Assembly: GCA_041639705.1 (NCBI GenBank)
Contig: JBEQBT010000136.1
Span: forward strand, 1 to 8,796
From: JARDZI01 sp041639705
GTDB taxonomy: Bacteria; Bacillota; Clostridia; Clostridiales; Caloramatoraceae
Length of the DNA stretch: 8,796 bases
Direction: 5' to 3'
Shown here: positions 1 through 6,272 of the stretch, in pieces
Layout of the letters: each line of letters begins with the position of its first letter
Numbering within the stretch: position 1 is the stretch's first letter
Notes under the pieces: model-generated
What the model saw: the letters and a program-made list of their open reading frames with translations, nothing else
The model's database searches: none
Told to the model about the DNA's origin: nothing
Program-made: the position numbers and the translations under genes

Positions 1-677
1 ATTAGACCTTTTAATAGTTCAAGACGGGTATTATAATAGTTGTACATATATACATCTGGGATACATTTATCATAGCTGTTTTTTCCTATCAAATTTAGAT
101 TTTTCAAATCAGTTGCTATATCCTCTTTATATAAATGCCACGAACATCCTTTAGTACCTATGTACTTTATTTTGTAAGGTAATGTTTTTTCATAAAATTT
201 TCCGTCTTCTTTACTTGAAGAAAATTGAATGTAATTTCGTTTTCTGTTACTTTGTCTAAAATTATTTTTTTGTAAATTAAATTTAGTAAACTCTCCCTCT
301 GCAATTAACAATCCCATTGTGTAAGGGTCTATTGGAACTCCTTGTTTAATATAGGATACACCTCCTGCTTCTTGAATAAAAAATTTATACTGCCCATAGT
401 TATTTTTTATACCTTTTTCTAAGATTTGTCTGGTAGTTAAATTTATATACTTATTCCTGTTTGTATAATAAGACACATACCAAAGATGGTTAGTACTTGC
501 CTGTACTTTTCTACCGTCTTGTAATGTTATCTCGTATATATCATCTTCTCCATCAATAGGAATATCTACTACTTTTGTAGTTTGATTGTTTATAGTAAAT
601 AACATGTCTCCTACTTTTATATCTTTCCATAGTTTAATTCCGTCAGGTGTTATTACTTTCTGGTCATATGGATGAGC
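1..677 (-). mobile_element. Ala1-type intein with LAGLIDADG-like homing endonuclease (N-terminal 225 residues visible)
   Basis: Inside terL the sequence changes from nuclease to a Hint (protein-splicing) domain. Block A is AHPYDQKVITPDG, with Ala as residue 1 and V at position 8 as in other inteins that start with Ala; then KVGD (22-24), a strand region IYEITLQDGRKV, and block B ending STNHLW (His64, Trp66). Next comes a LAGLIDADG-like helix, PYTMGLLIAEGEF (118-130), the mark of a homing endonuclease. Splicing would remove this segment and rejoin the terminase; the endonuclease would copy the element into intein-free alleles. The His-Leu-Trp of block B matches the Trp of the class 3 Trp-Cys-Thr set, but the Cys, Thr and C-terminal Asn blocks are outside the window, so the class is not settled. 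No frame disruption is visible. The N-terminal splice junction (between Glu585 and Ala586 of the precursor) is inferred from block A spacing. Confidence 0.9.
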
Positions 678-2432
678 TTCATACATACACTTTGCATTAT
701 AAAACAAACATAGCATTCTTACAATTTCATAGTTTTCATCTGCAAATAATTGTCTTCCTGTATATTCAGCAACGATTCTATCTGTCCATAAGTCAAGCAC
801 TATTGTAGAACTTAATGATGAAGATTCAGCCTGGTCATTATCCACAGGGTCATGCCCTATAATATACCTATCATAATATACTCTTCCATCTTTATCCTTA
901 GCAGGCATCTCAAAGATTTCAACAGCTCCCTTTGTGGTATTTTTAACCCCATATTGTCTTATAGGAATATCTCCCGTGATTTCAAATTCAACTTCTCCGT
1001 TCTTTAAATTAAAATTTCCTGTATACACGTCATCAAATGCATTAGGATTTGCATCTAATTGTGTAAGTCTTTCTGTAAGAGCGGTTGTAGGAAAATAGGC
1101 ATTCTTAACTTTTATAATTGCCTCTGCAGGAGTTATAGGGTCTTCAGCTATAGTCCTCAATACTGATGTAGGGTCTGAAGAGTATTTCATCTTATACCTA
1201 TTGATAAGTACTTCAATAAGAGCTTTTATGACATCAGAAACTCCATCTTTATTATAACATCCAGCTCTGTTTACATATGCAGGGAAAAAATACCCAAATG
1301 TCTTTTTTCCTTGATTTATCTTATCATATACATTTTCAACTTCTTGCAAATTATACCCATTTGGATTGTATAACAAAGTCTTTGCAGAAGTAAAATCTGA
1401 TTCATCTTCAGCACTTGTACCAACAAGATACATAAATGCAAATGTAAAATCACCGTCTTCAACACTTCTTCTTGTAATATCATACAAAGAAAGTAGTCCT
1501 TTAAAAGAACCCATTTCTTCAAAAAGAATATAACCACGTTTACCACGAAGTTTTTCAGAATCATCTTTTGCAGAAACTGCCATTACCTGATTTAAAGACC
1601 CCTGTTCTCTACCCATATCATCCTTATAACCCATTTGCCAAGTCATCTCATTTGGAGAGTTCTTCAATAAAAGATGAGGTAGTGGTGTATTGTCAAAAAT
1701 AAAGTTAAGTGAAGGTTTAAATTTAGAAAGAGTACCATCTTTTGAATCTGAAAGATATTCTTTCTGATATGCCGTAAGTATAGTAATTGCACGTCTATTT
1801 GTTTCTTTTGATTCTCCTAAAATAAGATTATGAGTCATTATTGAAGATAGGGAATAGCTCTTTCCACACCCACGTTTAGCCAATTCTATGCTGTGATGCC
1901 CATTTTCCCTTGCTTGCCACAAATAATGAAATCTGAAATAAATGCCTTCAAACACAAGAGGAAAAGATTCCTTTCTTACAGCCTTCTTTGAACCTTCCTT
2001 GTAGAAGTTCACCATCATAGGATTATAGTTCAAAAACCAATACATATAACCTGTAACCCATTCTCCATCTGATTTTCTCACATATCCTTCATACATTCTT
2101 CTAATTTCTTCATCCCAAAACTTTCTATATTCAGAATTTGGATTACTATTAGGTCTTAAAAATGTATAACATCCGTGTTCTATATAATGCAAAGCAGGTT
2201 GTCTGAAATAATCCATATCCTCCAATATATGAGGATGTGCAACATCTACAATTATTCTTCCCTTTTCATCTCTTGTAAGGTCTCTAGCATATTTTCTATC
2301 CTTTGATATAAGATGTTGTATAAAAGGAACTGTCTGTATAATTTCAAACAATTGTTCCCTTACCTCCTCTGGAATAGAGTTTAAAAGCTCGTCTGTAAGT
2401 TCTGTCTGATGTTTATTAAACGTAAATTCCAT
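1..2432 (-). CDS. terL: Terminase large subunit (TerL), intein-interrupted, 3' end outside window
   Basis: TerL is the motor ATPase and nuclease that packages phage DNA into the prohead. The frame is open from the ATG at 2432-2430 to the window edge without a stop; 585 extein residues come before the intein. The ATPase half shows a Walker A-like motif AKRGCGKS (residues 185-192, Lys191) and a Walker B-like strand YILFEE (301-306, Glu305/Glu306 in place of the usual Asp-Glu). The nuclease half starts with IIGHDPVD, whose Asp528 fits the first catalytic acid; Glu585, in NAKCMYE, fits motif II. The motif GYMYWFLNY near residue 145 is typical of crAss-like TerL. The start overlaps the stop of the upstream gene (TAATG), so it is probably translationally coupled as the last visible gene of the packaging operon. 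The rest of the nuclease domain and the end of the intein lie to the left of the window. The family call is firm; assignment of the catalytic residues is by pattern only. Confidence 0.95.
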   Translation of the reverse strand, partial: MEFTFNKHQTELTDELLNSIPEEVREQLFEIIQTVPFIQHLISKDRKYARDLTRDEKGRIIVDVAHPHILEDMDYFRQPALHYIEHGCYTFLRPNSNPNSEYRKFWDEEIRRMYEGYVRKSDGEWVTGYMYWFLNYNPMMVNFYKEGSKKAVRKESFPLVFEGIYFRFHYLWQARENGHHSIELAKRGCGKSYSLSSIMTHNLILGESKETNRRAITILTAYQKEYLSDSKDGTLSKFKPSLNFIFDNTPLPHLLLKNSPNEMTWQMGYKDDMGREQGSLNQVMAVSAKDDSEKLRGKRGYILFEEMGSFKGLLSLYDITRRSVEDGDFTFAFMYLVGTSAEDESDFTSAKTLLYNPNGYNLQEVENVYDKINQGKKTFGYFFPAYVNRAGCYNKDGVSDVIKALIEVLINRYKMKYSSDPTSVLRTIAEDPITPAEAIIKVKNAYFPTTALTERLTQLDANPNAFDDVYTGNFNLKNGEVEFEITGDIPIRQYGVKNTTKGAVEIFEMPAKDKDGRVYYDRYIIGHDPVDNDQAESSSLSSTIVLDLWTDRIVAEYTGRQLFADENYEIVRMLCLFYNAKCMYEAHPYDQKVITPDGIKLWKDIKVGDMLFTINNQTTKVVDIPIDGEDDIYEITLQDGRKVQASTNHLWYVSYYTNRNKYINLTTRQILEKGIKNNYGQYKFFIQEAGGVSYIKQGVPIDPYTMGLLIAEGEFTKFNLQKNNFRQSNRKRNYIQFSSSKEDGKFYEKTLPYKIKYIGTKGCSWHLYKEDIATDLKNLNLIGKNSYDKCIPDVYMYNYYNTRLELLKGL

Positions 2433-2983
2433 TATTGATTAGCTATATCTTCATACATTGATTTTTCCTGACTTCCTCTTACCTTGTCATTTTGAGTTAT
2501 CTCCCTTGCTATTGCCTTTTCAGCACTGTCAAGTTCTATGATTAACTTCGGAACTTTAGCTACTGCGTTGGTATAGTCATTTAATGTATAAATCGGTTTT
2601 CCCTTATCATCAGTGGCTTTTAAGTCTATAGTTCTCAAATATTCACGAAGATTTCTAATTGAAGCTTTTGTGTCTTCTGCCAATAAGGCAGCCTCTGATT
2701 TAAAAGAGGCATAGAATGTTATAGCATCAAGTACTGCTCTGTCGGGTCTCCAATCTTCACTAAAACCCTCACCTAACTTTATCTGCTTACTTCTTTCATC
2801 TCTGTCTATATACATCTGATAGTCACTTCTAGGGTCTTCCATAAAATAGCAATAGCCCAGTTCCATTAAAGCTTTCTGCTTTCCTTGTGACCTATCCCTT
2901 TTCCACAATACCTGAAAAGGCTTTAATAATAAAGCCTCTTCTGATATTGTTATATTATAACCTTCGTATCTAAACAGTTTCAT
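2432..2983 (-). CDS. Conserved crAss-like phage protein upstream of terL, 183 residues
   Basis: I recognise the general pattern of this protein as one kept next to terL in crAss-like phages, but I know no function for it. It is soluble, with no signal peptide or membrane segment. An N-terminal basic and hydrophobic stretch (residues 1-45) is followed by an acidic, aromatic middle (MEDPRSDYQMYIDRDE, 48-63), a motif WRPDRAVLDAITFY (78-91), then mostly helical sequence with many Lys and Glu to the end. The start is the only sensible ATG and overlaps the TAA of the gene before it (TAATG); its own TAA overlaps the terL start in the same way. This points to coupled translation and a role in packaging or head and tail assembly, by context only. 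Confidence 0.85.
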   Translation of the reverse strand: MKLFRYEGYNITISEEALLLKPFQVLWKRDRSQGKQKALMELGYCYFMEDPRSDYQMYIDRDERSKQIKLGEGFSEDWRPDRAVLDAITFYASFKSEAALLAEDTKASIRNLREYLRTIDLKATDDKGKPIYTLNDYTNAVAKVPKLIIELDSAEKAIAREITQNDKVRGSQEKSMYEDIANQ

Positions 2984-3399
2984 TAGTTAATAATTGTTGT
3001 ACAAGGCATTATGATAGTCTGTCCAGTTTTCTTTGGAGTTTCTATCTCCTCATAATCTTCTATAACATAATTAATGTCTCTATCTTGCAATAATAAACAA
3101 GGTTTATCATCAAGTTCTATGACGTTAAATTCATATTTAAGTACAGGATTACCCCCCTCAATGTCACTTCTTATTGAATTTTCATCATGCTTTCTTACTG
3201 CATATCTTATAGGATTTATAGATACTAAATCTCCTTCTTTTATATGCATTATACTCGGACCTACAGACAGTACTTTCTGTACTTCCTTAATCGTTCCTTT
3301 TTTATAAGCCTCTGCACTAGAACATTCCTCTTCAGTATAAATGTCCATCGTAGTTACAAGTGAGGTAAACATCGGTTTAATCTTTTTTATTTTTATCAT
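2983..3399 (-). CDS. GroES-like (co-chaperonin fold) protein, 138 residues
   Basis: The sequence fits the GroES beta-barrel pattern: KGTIKEVQKVLSVGPS (residues 34-49) resembles the GroES strand with its VGxG turn, IKEGDLVSI (53-61) matches the 'v..GD.V' strand, and LLLQDRDINYVIE (102-114) matches the C-terminal GroES signature 'ylilresDILAvie'. A charged insert (70-95) would take the place of part of the barrel and mobile loop. GroES proteins cap GroEL; phages such as T4 carry their own version (gp31) to fold the capsid protein. An equivalent job here is inference. I chose the ATG at 3399 because it gives a compact GroES-like N terminus (MIKIKKIKPMFTSLV) and a 23-base overlap with the gene before; an upstream ATG at 3522 would add 41 residues lying wholly within that gene. 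It ends in TAA overlapping the next ATG. Confidence 0.7.
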   Translation of the reverse strand: MIKIKKIKPMFTSLVTTMDIYTEEECSSAEAYKKGTIKEVQKVLSVGPSIMHIKEGDLVSINPIRYAVRKHDENSIRSDIEGGNPVLKYEFNVIELDDKPCLLLQDRDINYVIEDYEEIETPKKTGQTIIMPCTTIIN

Positions 3400-3661
3400 G
3401 ACTTCTCTGTTTTTTAATTTCAATACTCTTTTTAACTCCTTTATACCTTTTATAATCACACCAGAATTTTCCAAGATGCTGTAAGGAAAAACTGTTGAAT
3501 ACAGAATTGAATGTCTTTTCATCTATATCTTCTGTCTTTAAAGGCAATGCATCCATGCGAGCTTTTATCTGTCTCCAGAATTGCCTATAAACACTGATTA
3601 CTACTTCCTCATCTATGCCAGTAATCAGCGAAGCTTTCTTTGCAGCATCTTCAAGTTTCAT
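3377..3661 (-). CDS. Small helical protein, 94 residues, possibly HU/IHF-like
   Basis: I do not firmly recognise this gene. The N-terminal part (KLEDAAKKASLITGIDEEVVISVYRQFW, split here into helices at about 2-14 and 17-40) and the following SFSLQHLGKFWCDYKRY (57-73) recall the two-helix plus 'GfGtF' arrangement of HU/IHF DNA-bending proteins, and the C-terminal tail is very basic (about 74-94, Lys and Arg rich), which suits nucleic acid binding. The match is loose and the long beta-arm of HU is not seen. The start ATG at 3661 overlaps the TGA of the winged-helix gene (ATGA), a coupled junction, and its 3' end overlaps the GroES-like gene. Its place in the packaging operon suggests a DNA-handling or virion role; this is inference. 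Confidence 0.75.
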   Translation of the reverse strand: MKLEDAAKKASLITGIDEEVVISVYRQFWRQIKARMDALPLKTEDIDEKTFNSVFNSFSLQHLGKFWCDYKRYKGVKKSIEIKKQRSHDKNKKD

Positions 3662-4044
3662 TGAAAATCAAATAAGAACATTAACTTAAAAGGTTCATTT
3701 TCTCCTTTGACATTAGGGAAAATCCTCTTATTGAAAGTATTATGATTCAATACTCCTTTCTCCCTCAATCTTCTTATTACATTATCTACAAGAAAGATAG
3801 ACGCGTCAAGTTCCTTCATTATCTCCTGCTTAATTTCTTTGCTAAAGAGAAGTTTGTCAACCATCTTTTCATCACTTATAGCTTTACAAAGATTATTTCT
3901 TTGTTTAAGAAAAGCTGCACATATCCTTATTTCACCATTAGATAATGAATGAAAAGGCTTTAATGCAATAAGCCAGTTCTCATAGAAATTCAATTCAGAT
4001 GTACAAGGTATTTTAATGATATTATTTATCTCCATCTGTGCCAT
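3658..4044 (-). CDS. Winged-helix DNA-binding protein, 128 residues; candidate small terminase or regulator
   Basis: Residues 34-100 look like a winged helix-turn-helix: LSNGEIRICAAFL (helix 1), a middle helix with SKEIKQEIMKELD, then SIFLVDNVIRRLREKGVL (82-99) as the recognition helix leading into a wing that starts NHNTFNKRIFPN. This pattern is common in replication initiators and MarR-like proteins. The start at 4044 is supported by a strong Shine-Dalgarno sequence AAGGAGG (4060-4054) nine bases upstream, which is unusual in this window; a longer reading from 4074 would lack it. It overlaps the end of the coiled-coil gene by 23 bases and ends in TGA within ATGA of the next gene. No small terminase is otherwise recognisable, and a DNA-binding protein three genes upstream of terL's neighbour makes it a candidate, but a transcription factor is equally possible. 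Confidence 0.8.
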   Translation of the reverse strand: MAQMEINNIIKIPCTSELNFYENWLIALKPFHSLSNGEIRICAAFLKQRNNLCKAISDEKMVDKLLFSKEIKQEIMKELDASIFLVDNVIRRLREKGVLNHNTFNKRIFPNVKGENEPFKLMFLFDFQ

Positions 4045-4354
4045 CAGGTTTTTCCTCCTTGTTTTCCTGCTCATTTGAAAGACTTAACAAATCTACGACT
4101 TCCTTTGTAATATTTTCAACAAATTCTGCTGGAAACATAGGAGCATTTTCAACAACTTTAAAAAGAAAATCAAGACGTTTAAACATATTAAACATCTGCA
4201 ATTCCTGCGTTTCTTTCTGATGTTTTTGTCTTTCAAGGTTAAATTGCTGTGACATTCTTTGCAATTGCATTGACAATTCACTTGCCGCTTTTCTTAATTC
4301 ATCGTAAGACAATTGTTTAACCTCTTGTTGATTTGATTTTTCTTCGTTTGCCAT
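4022..4354 (-). CDS. Coiled-coil protein with acidic tail, 110 residues
   Basis: The protein is almost wholly helical: residues 15-60 are rich in Gln, Glu, Leu and Met with heptad-like spacing (SYDELRKAASELSMQLQRM), so a coiled coil is likely. A second amphipathic helix follows (MFKRLDFLFKVVENA, 57-71), then PMFPAEFVENITKEVVDLL, and a strongly acidic, hydrophilic end (93-110). There is no signal peptide, membrane helix or known motif. Small coiled-coil proteins in packaging or head operons can be scaffolds or oligomeric adaptors, but nothing in the sequence decides this. It lies 13 bases after the zinc-ribbon gene and overlaps the winged-helix gene at its 3' end, so it belongs to the same transcript. 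Its last codons contain the Shine-Dalgarno of that next gene. Confidence 0.8.
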   Translation of the reverse strand: MANEEKSNQQEVKQLSYDELRKAASELSMQLQRMSQQFNLERQKHQKETQELQMFNMFKRLDFLFKVVENAPMFPAEFVENITKEVVDLLSLSNEQENKEEKPDGTDGDK

Positions 4355-4367
4355 ATCTATAAAAATT

Positions 4368-4547
4368 TTAATGTTTACTTTTTAATCTCTTCCAATTATA
4401 TATATCAGTTTCCTTTATGTCAGTACTACCACACTCGTCACAAAATGTAACTCCGTCTATATCAATAATTTTTAAAGAGTTACAATGAGCACAGTAGAAC
4501 ACGGGCTCTTTATCATATTCTTCTTTTTTAATTGTCCCTGCTTTCAT
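4368..4547 (-). CDS. Zinc-ribbon protein, 59 residues
   Basis: Two CxxC knuckles, CAHC (Cys19, Cys22) and CDEC (Cys36, Cys39), are 13 residues apart and form a classical four-cysteine zinc ribbon, a fold used to bind nucleic acid or as a structural clip. The N terminus (MKAGTIKKEEYD) and C terminus (NWKRLKSKH) are charged and basic. I placed the start at the ATG at 4547, giving a 20-base overlap with the 48-residue gene; ATGs at 4568 and 4574 would extend it by 7 or 9 residues lying inside that gene. I recall similar short zinc-ribbon proteins in crAss-like packaging cassettes, without a known role. It stops with TAA 13 bases before the coiled-coil gene. Confidence 0.8.
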   Translation of the reverse strand: MKAGTIKKEEYDKEPVFYCAHCNSLKIIDIDGVTFCDECGSTDIKETDIYNWKRLKSKH

Positions 4548-4674
4548 ACAATAAGATAAATTCCCCATTTGCATTAAATACTGATACTATTTGCTCCTTT
4601 GTAATATTTGCCTGATTAGAAGCTTCTATAAGTCTTCTTACAGTAGGAGCCGTAATTACTGTTAACTTTCCCAT
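4528..4674 (-). CDS. Short conserved-looking peptide, 48 residues
   Basis: This short gene is easy to miss. From the ATG at 4674, one base after the TAA of the gene before, a 48-codon frame runs to TAA at 4530-4528. The product begins MGKLTVITAPTVRRLIEAS, continues with a helix-friendly middle (NQANITKEQIVSVFNANG) and ends with a strand-like EFILLYESRDN. Support comes from its exact fit into the operon (TAA-C-ATG spacing upstream and a 20-base overlap downstream), its sensible amino acid make-up, and the fact that without it there would be a gap of about 130 bases in an otherwise gap-free operon. The pattern 'T.eqIVsvf..nGeFiLlY' looks like a compact alpha-beta mini-protein. The function is unknown. 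Confidence 0.7.
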   Translation of the reverse strand: MGKLTVITAPTVRRLIEASNQANITKEQIVSVFNANGEFILLYESRDN

Positions 4675-4675
4675 G

Positions 4676-4867
4676 TTATTTTCTTTTAGATGTTTTAGCA
4701 GCCATACTCATTCTTTGAGCACTTGTAGTCATCTTTTGAGCCAACTCAGTAGCCGTTTTTTGAGCTGCCTTCATTCGTGTCTTATCNNNNNNNNNNGCTT
4801 GATACTCTGCCATAGTTCTTGCGTCAGATTCAGCCTGCCATTTTTTATCTACACTTATCTTTGCCAT
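4676..4867 (-). CDS. Small alanine-rich helical protein, about 63 residues, crosses an assembly gap
   Basis: This is the first gene of the packaging operon. The readable parts are MAKISVDKKWQAESDARTMA to about residue 23 and, after four unreadable residues, DKTRMKAAQKTATELAQKM to the end. The whole is Ala, Lys, Met and Gln rich and predicted helical, with a basic C terminus (AAKTSKRK). I recall a short helical crAss-like protein with a similar 'KWQAESDA.TMA.YQ' start, which makes this a genuine gene of that group; its function is unknown to me. Ten undetermined bases (4787-4796) lie inside it, yet both flanks are in the same frame and of the same composition, so the gap is probably true to length. 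It follows a perfect Bacteroides-type promoter with a very short leader and has no clear Shine-Dalgarno. Confidence 0.75.
   Translation of the reverse strand: MAKISVDKKWQAESDARTMAEYQXXXXDKTRMKAAQKTATELAQKMTTSAQRMSMAAKTSKRK
4787..4796. other. Assembly gap of ten Ns
   Basis: Ten undetermined bases interrupt the 63-residue gene. Because the reading frame and protein character agree on both sides, the real length is probably ten bases or differs by a multiple of three. Confidence 0.99.
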
Positions 4868-4890
4868 AATATTTTGTTTAAAATTCTAGA

Positions 4891-4922
4891 CAAATATAGT
4901 TAAGGTATTAGTAATGTGCAAA
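4891..4922 (-). promoter_or_regulatory. Bacteroides-type promoter of the packaging operon
   Basis: On the minus strand TTTG (4922-4919) is followed after exactly 20 bases by TATATTTG (4898-4891), an exact match to the Bacteroides primary sigma factor consensus TTTG / TAnnTTTG. Transcription would start about six to eight bases further on, leaving a leader of under 25 bases before the ATG at 4867. It sits just after the terminator of the 363-residue gene and so starts a new transcription unit ending in terL. Confidence 0.8.
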
Positions 4923-4954
4923 TAAAAAAGTAAAAAATTTTTACATATAGAAAC

Positions 4955-4984
4955 AAAAAACCCTGCAGACTCACTCATGCAGGG
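4955..4984 (-). terminator. Intrinsic terminator after the 363-residue gene
   Basis: A GC-rich 7-bp hairpin, CCCTGCA (4961-4967) paired with TGCAGGG (4978-4984) around a 10-base loop, is followed on the minus strand by six Ts (4960-4955). There is no T run on the plus-strand side, so it acts leftward. It lies 85 bases beyond the TAA at 5070, which supports that stop, rather than the internal TAG at 5355, as the true gene end. Confidence 0.85.
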
Positions 4985-5069
4985 CTCGAACTAACTATAT
5001 AAAACAATCATTATGATAAAAACGAAACTAACTGTTTAAATATAATAAATTATTTTAAAAAGTCAAGAA

Positions 5070-6161
5070 TTATTTTGACATAATTATAATTAAAGGCAAT
5101 TGTTGTGTAGGATAAGTTAATGTTTTGTCGTTTTGCAAAGAATTCAACCAATTTTCATAATACTGGTATTCCTTCGCATTATCTGTTTTATTGTAATTAA
5201 AATCTATCCCATAAATTGTAGCAGGCTGATTACCTATAGCAGGCATTGCATATACTTCCTGTGCTCCATATGGAGATTTGAATGTGTAAGTATGAAAATC
5301 TCCACTTCCATTAGTTACTTTATATTTTTCTATTTGTGTCTGTCCAATATTATTCTATCCTAAATAAGAGTCATAAATTCCAGTTTTCCCTACCACATTT
5401 ACATTAACAGGGTATCCACAATATAAATGTCCTCCATTAGCTTTTTTATTTTCATTTTTCTCCTCTAATTTCTTTCTTTCTTCTTCTATCTCTTTTAATA
5501 AAGTTTCTTTTCTTTTTATCTCTTCAGCTTTTCTTTCTCCTATAGTTCTTTTCCAACCTACCTCACCAATTATATTCTGTCCTCTAAGCGTAAGAGGGTT
5601 TTCAGTTTTATTATATGCAAGTTTCAAATTTCCAAATAATCCTGTTTTTGGATGATTGTATCCTATTTGACCATTAGCATATAACATATCGTCTGCTCTT
5701 GTACCCCCTCTTGTATAACCAGAATTAAGAGCCCACGATAGTCCATTTTGATACTCATCGTTTGCAGACAAAGCTATACTACCATAATAATCATCATGTA
5801 CTTCATTAGGGTCTCCTACTCGTGCTTTTTTAAATACAGGTATGTCAACATTTAAATCATATGACATTGGGACATTCTTTTGTTCTTGCCACATATTTGG
5901 GTATCTTGATAATGAGAATCCAGTAGTTGTATTGAAATAAGGGTCAAAAGAAAAAGTTCTTTTAGCTCGTCTATACGCCATATCTGTAGAAGTTCCCTTG
6001 ATTTCATCTGGAGTAGGGTCTCCATCAAATCTATGCCCTTGACTACTATTTAATGAGTTATTATAAAAGCCTGCTTGTTCTTCAGATTTAGTAATACCAA
6101 GACTTACCATTTGTCTAATAAACTGAGCCCTGTCTCTGACATTTAAATCTTTCCAAGCCAT
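5070..6161 (-). CDS. Virion-type protein with internal in-frame TAG, 363 residues
   Basis: The frame runs 268 codons from the ATG at 6161, meets TAG at 5357-5355, then continues 94 further codons in the same frame to TAA at 5072-5070. No start codon lies near the beginning of the second part, and the text across the stop reads naturally as YLG-Q-NNIGQTQIEKYK, so TAG is probably read as Gln (residue 269). The N terminus (MAWKDLNVRDRAQFIRQMV) resembles a short helical module I recall at the start of Bacteroides phage virion proteins. Residues 125-208 alternate polar and apolar residues with many Gly, Asn and Tyr, suggesting beta-strands; 209-240 is a Lys/Glu coiled coil; 245-363 is again beta-like. 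There is no signal peptide. It has its own promoter and terminator. The role is unknown: a virion or host-envelope-interacting protein is a guess from context and composition. Confidence 0.8.
5355..5357 (-). other. Recoded amber codon (TAG, probably Gln)
   Basis: This TAG interrupts the 363-residue gene in frame. Ninety-four sense codons follow in an AT-rich sequence where stops should be frequent, so read-through or reassignment is much more likely than chance. TAG-to-Gln reassignment is known in crAss-like phages, mainly in late genes. Confidence 0.8.
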
Positions 6162-6177
6162 ACCTATAAATTTTCTA

Positions 6178-6185
6178 CAAATATA
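6178..6185 (-). promoter_or_regulatory. -7 box of the 363-residue gene promoter
   Basis: TATATTTG on the minus strand matches the Bacteroides -7 consensus and lies 16 bases before the ATG at 6161. The nearest upstream TTTG (6214-6211) is 25 bases away, longer than the usual 19-21, so the -33 part is weak. The region 6186-6240 is otherwise a pyrimidine-rich run on this strand. Confidence 0.6.
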
Positions 6186-6241
6186 ACATATAAAATAAGA
6201 AAAGAAAGAACAAAAGAAAAGAAATCATACATATATAAACT

Positions 6242-6272
6242 AAAAAATCTATTTCTCATATGAAATAGATTT
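6242..6272 (-). terminator. Hairpin and U run ending the minus-strand RNA
   Basis: An 11-bp perfect inverted repeat (6245-6255 with 6262-6272, loop of six bases) is followed on the minus strand by a T run (6247-6242, partly within the stem). The stem is AT-rich, so it is a weaker terminator than the one at 4955-4984. It would separate the RNA from the 363-residue gene. Confidence 0.6.

Noticed and set aside
1316..1564. Minus-strand open frame of 82 codons
   Set aside because: It lies in another frame inside terL, with a low-complexity Leu, Ile and Lys-rich product; a shadow.
3399..3522. Longer N terminus of the GroES-like protein
   Set aside because: The added 41 residues lie wholly inside the gene before in another frame and do not match the GroES pattern.
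4955..4995. GTTCGAG on the minus strand as a tRNA T-arm
   Set aside because: The bases on each side of the TTCGAGC loop do not pair, and no acceptor or anticodon arm is present; the hairpin with T run is a terminator.
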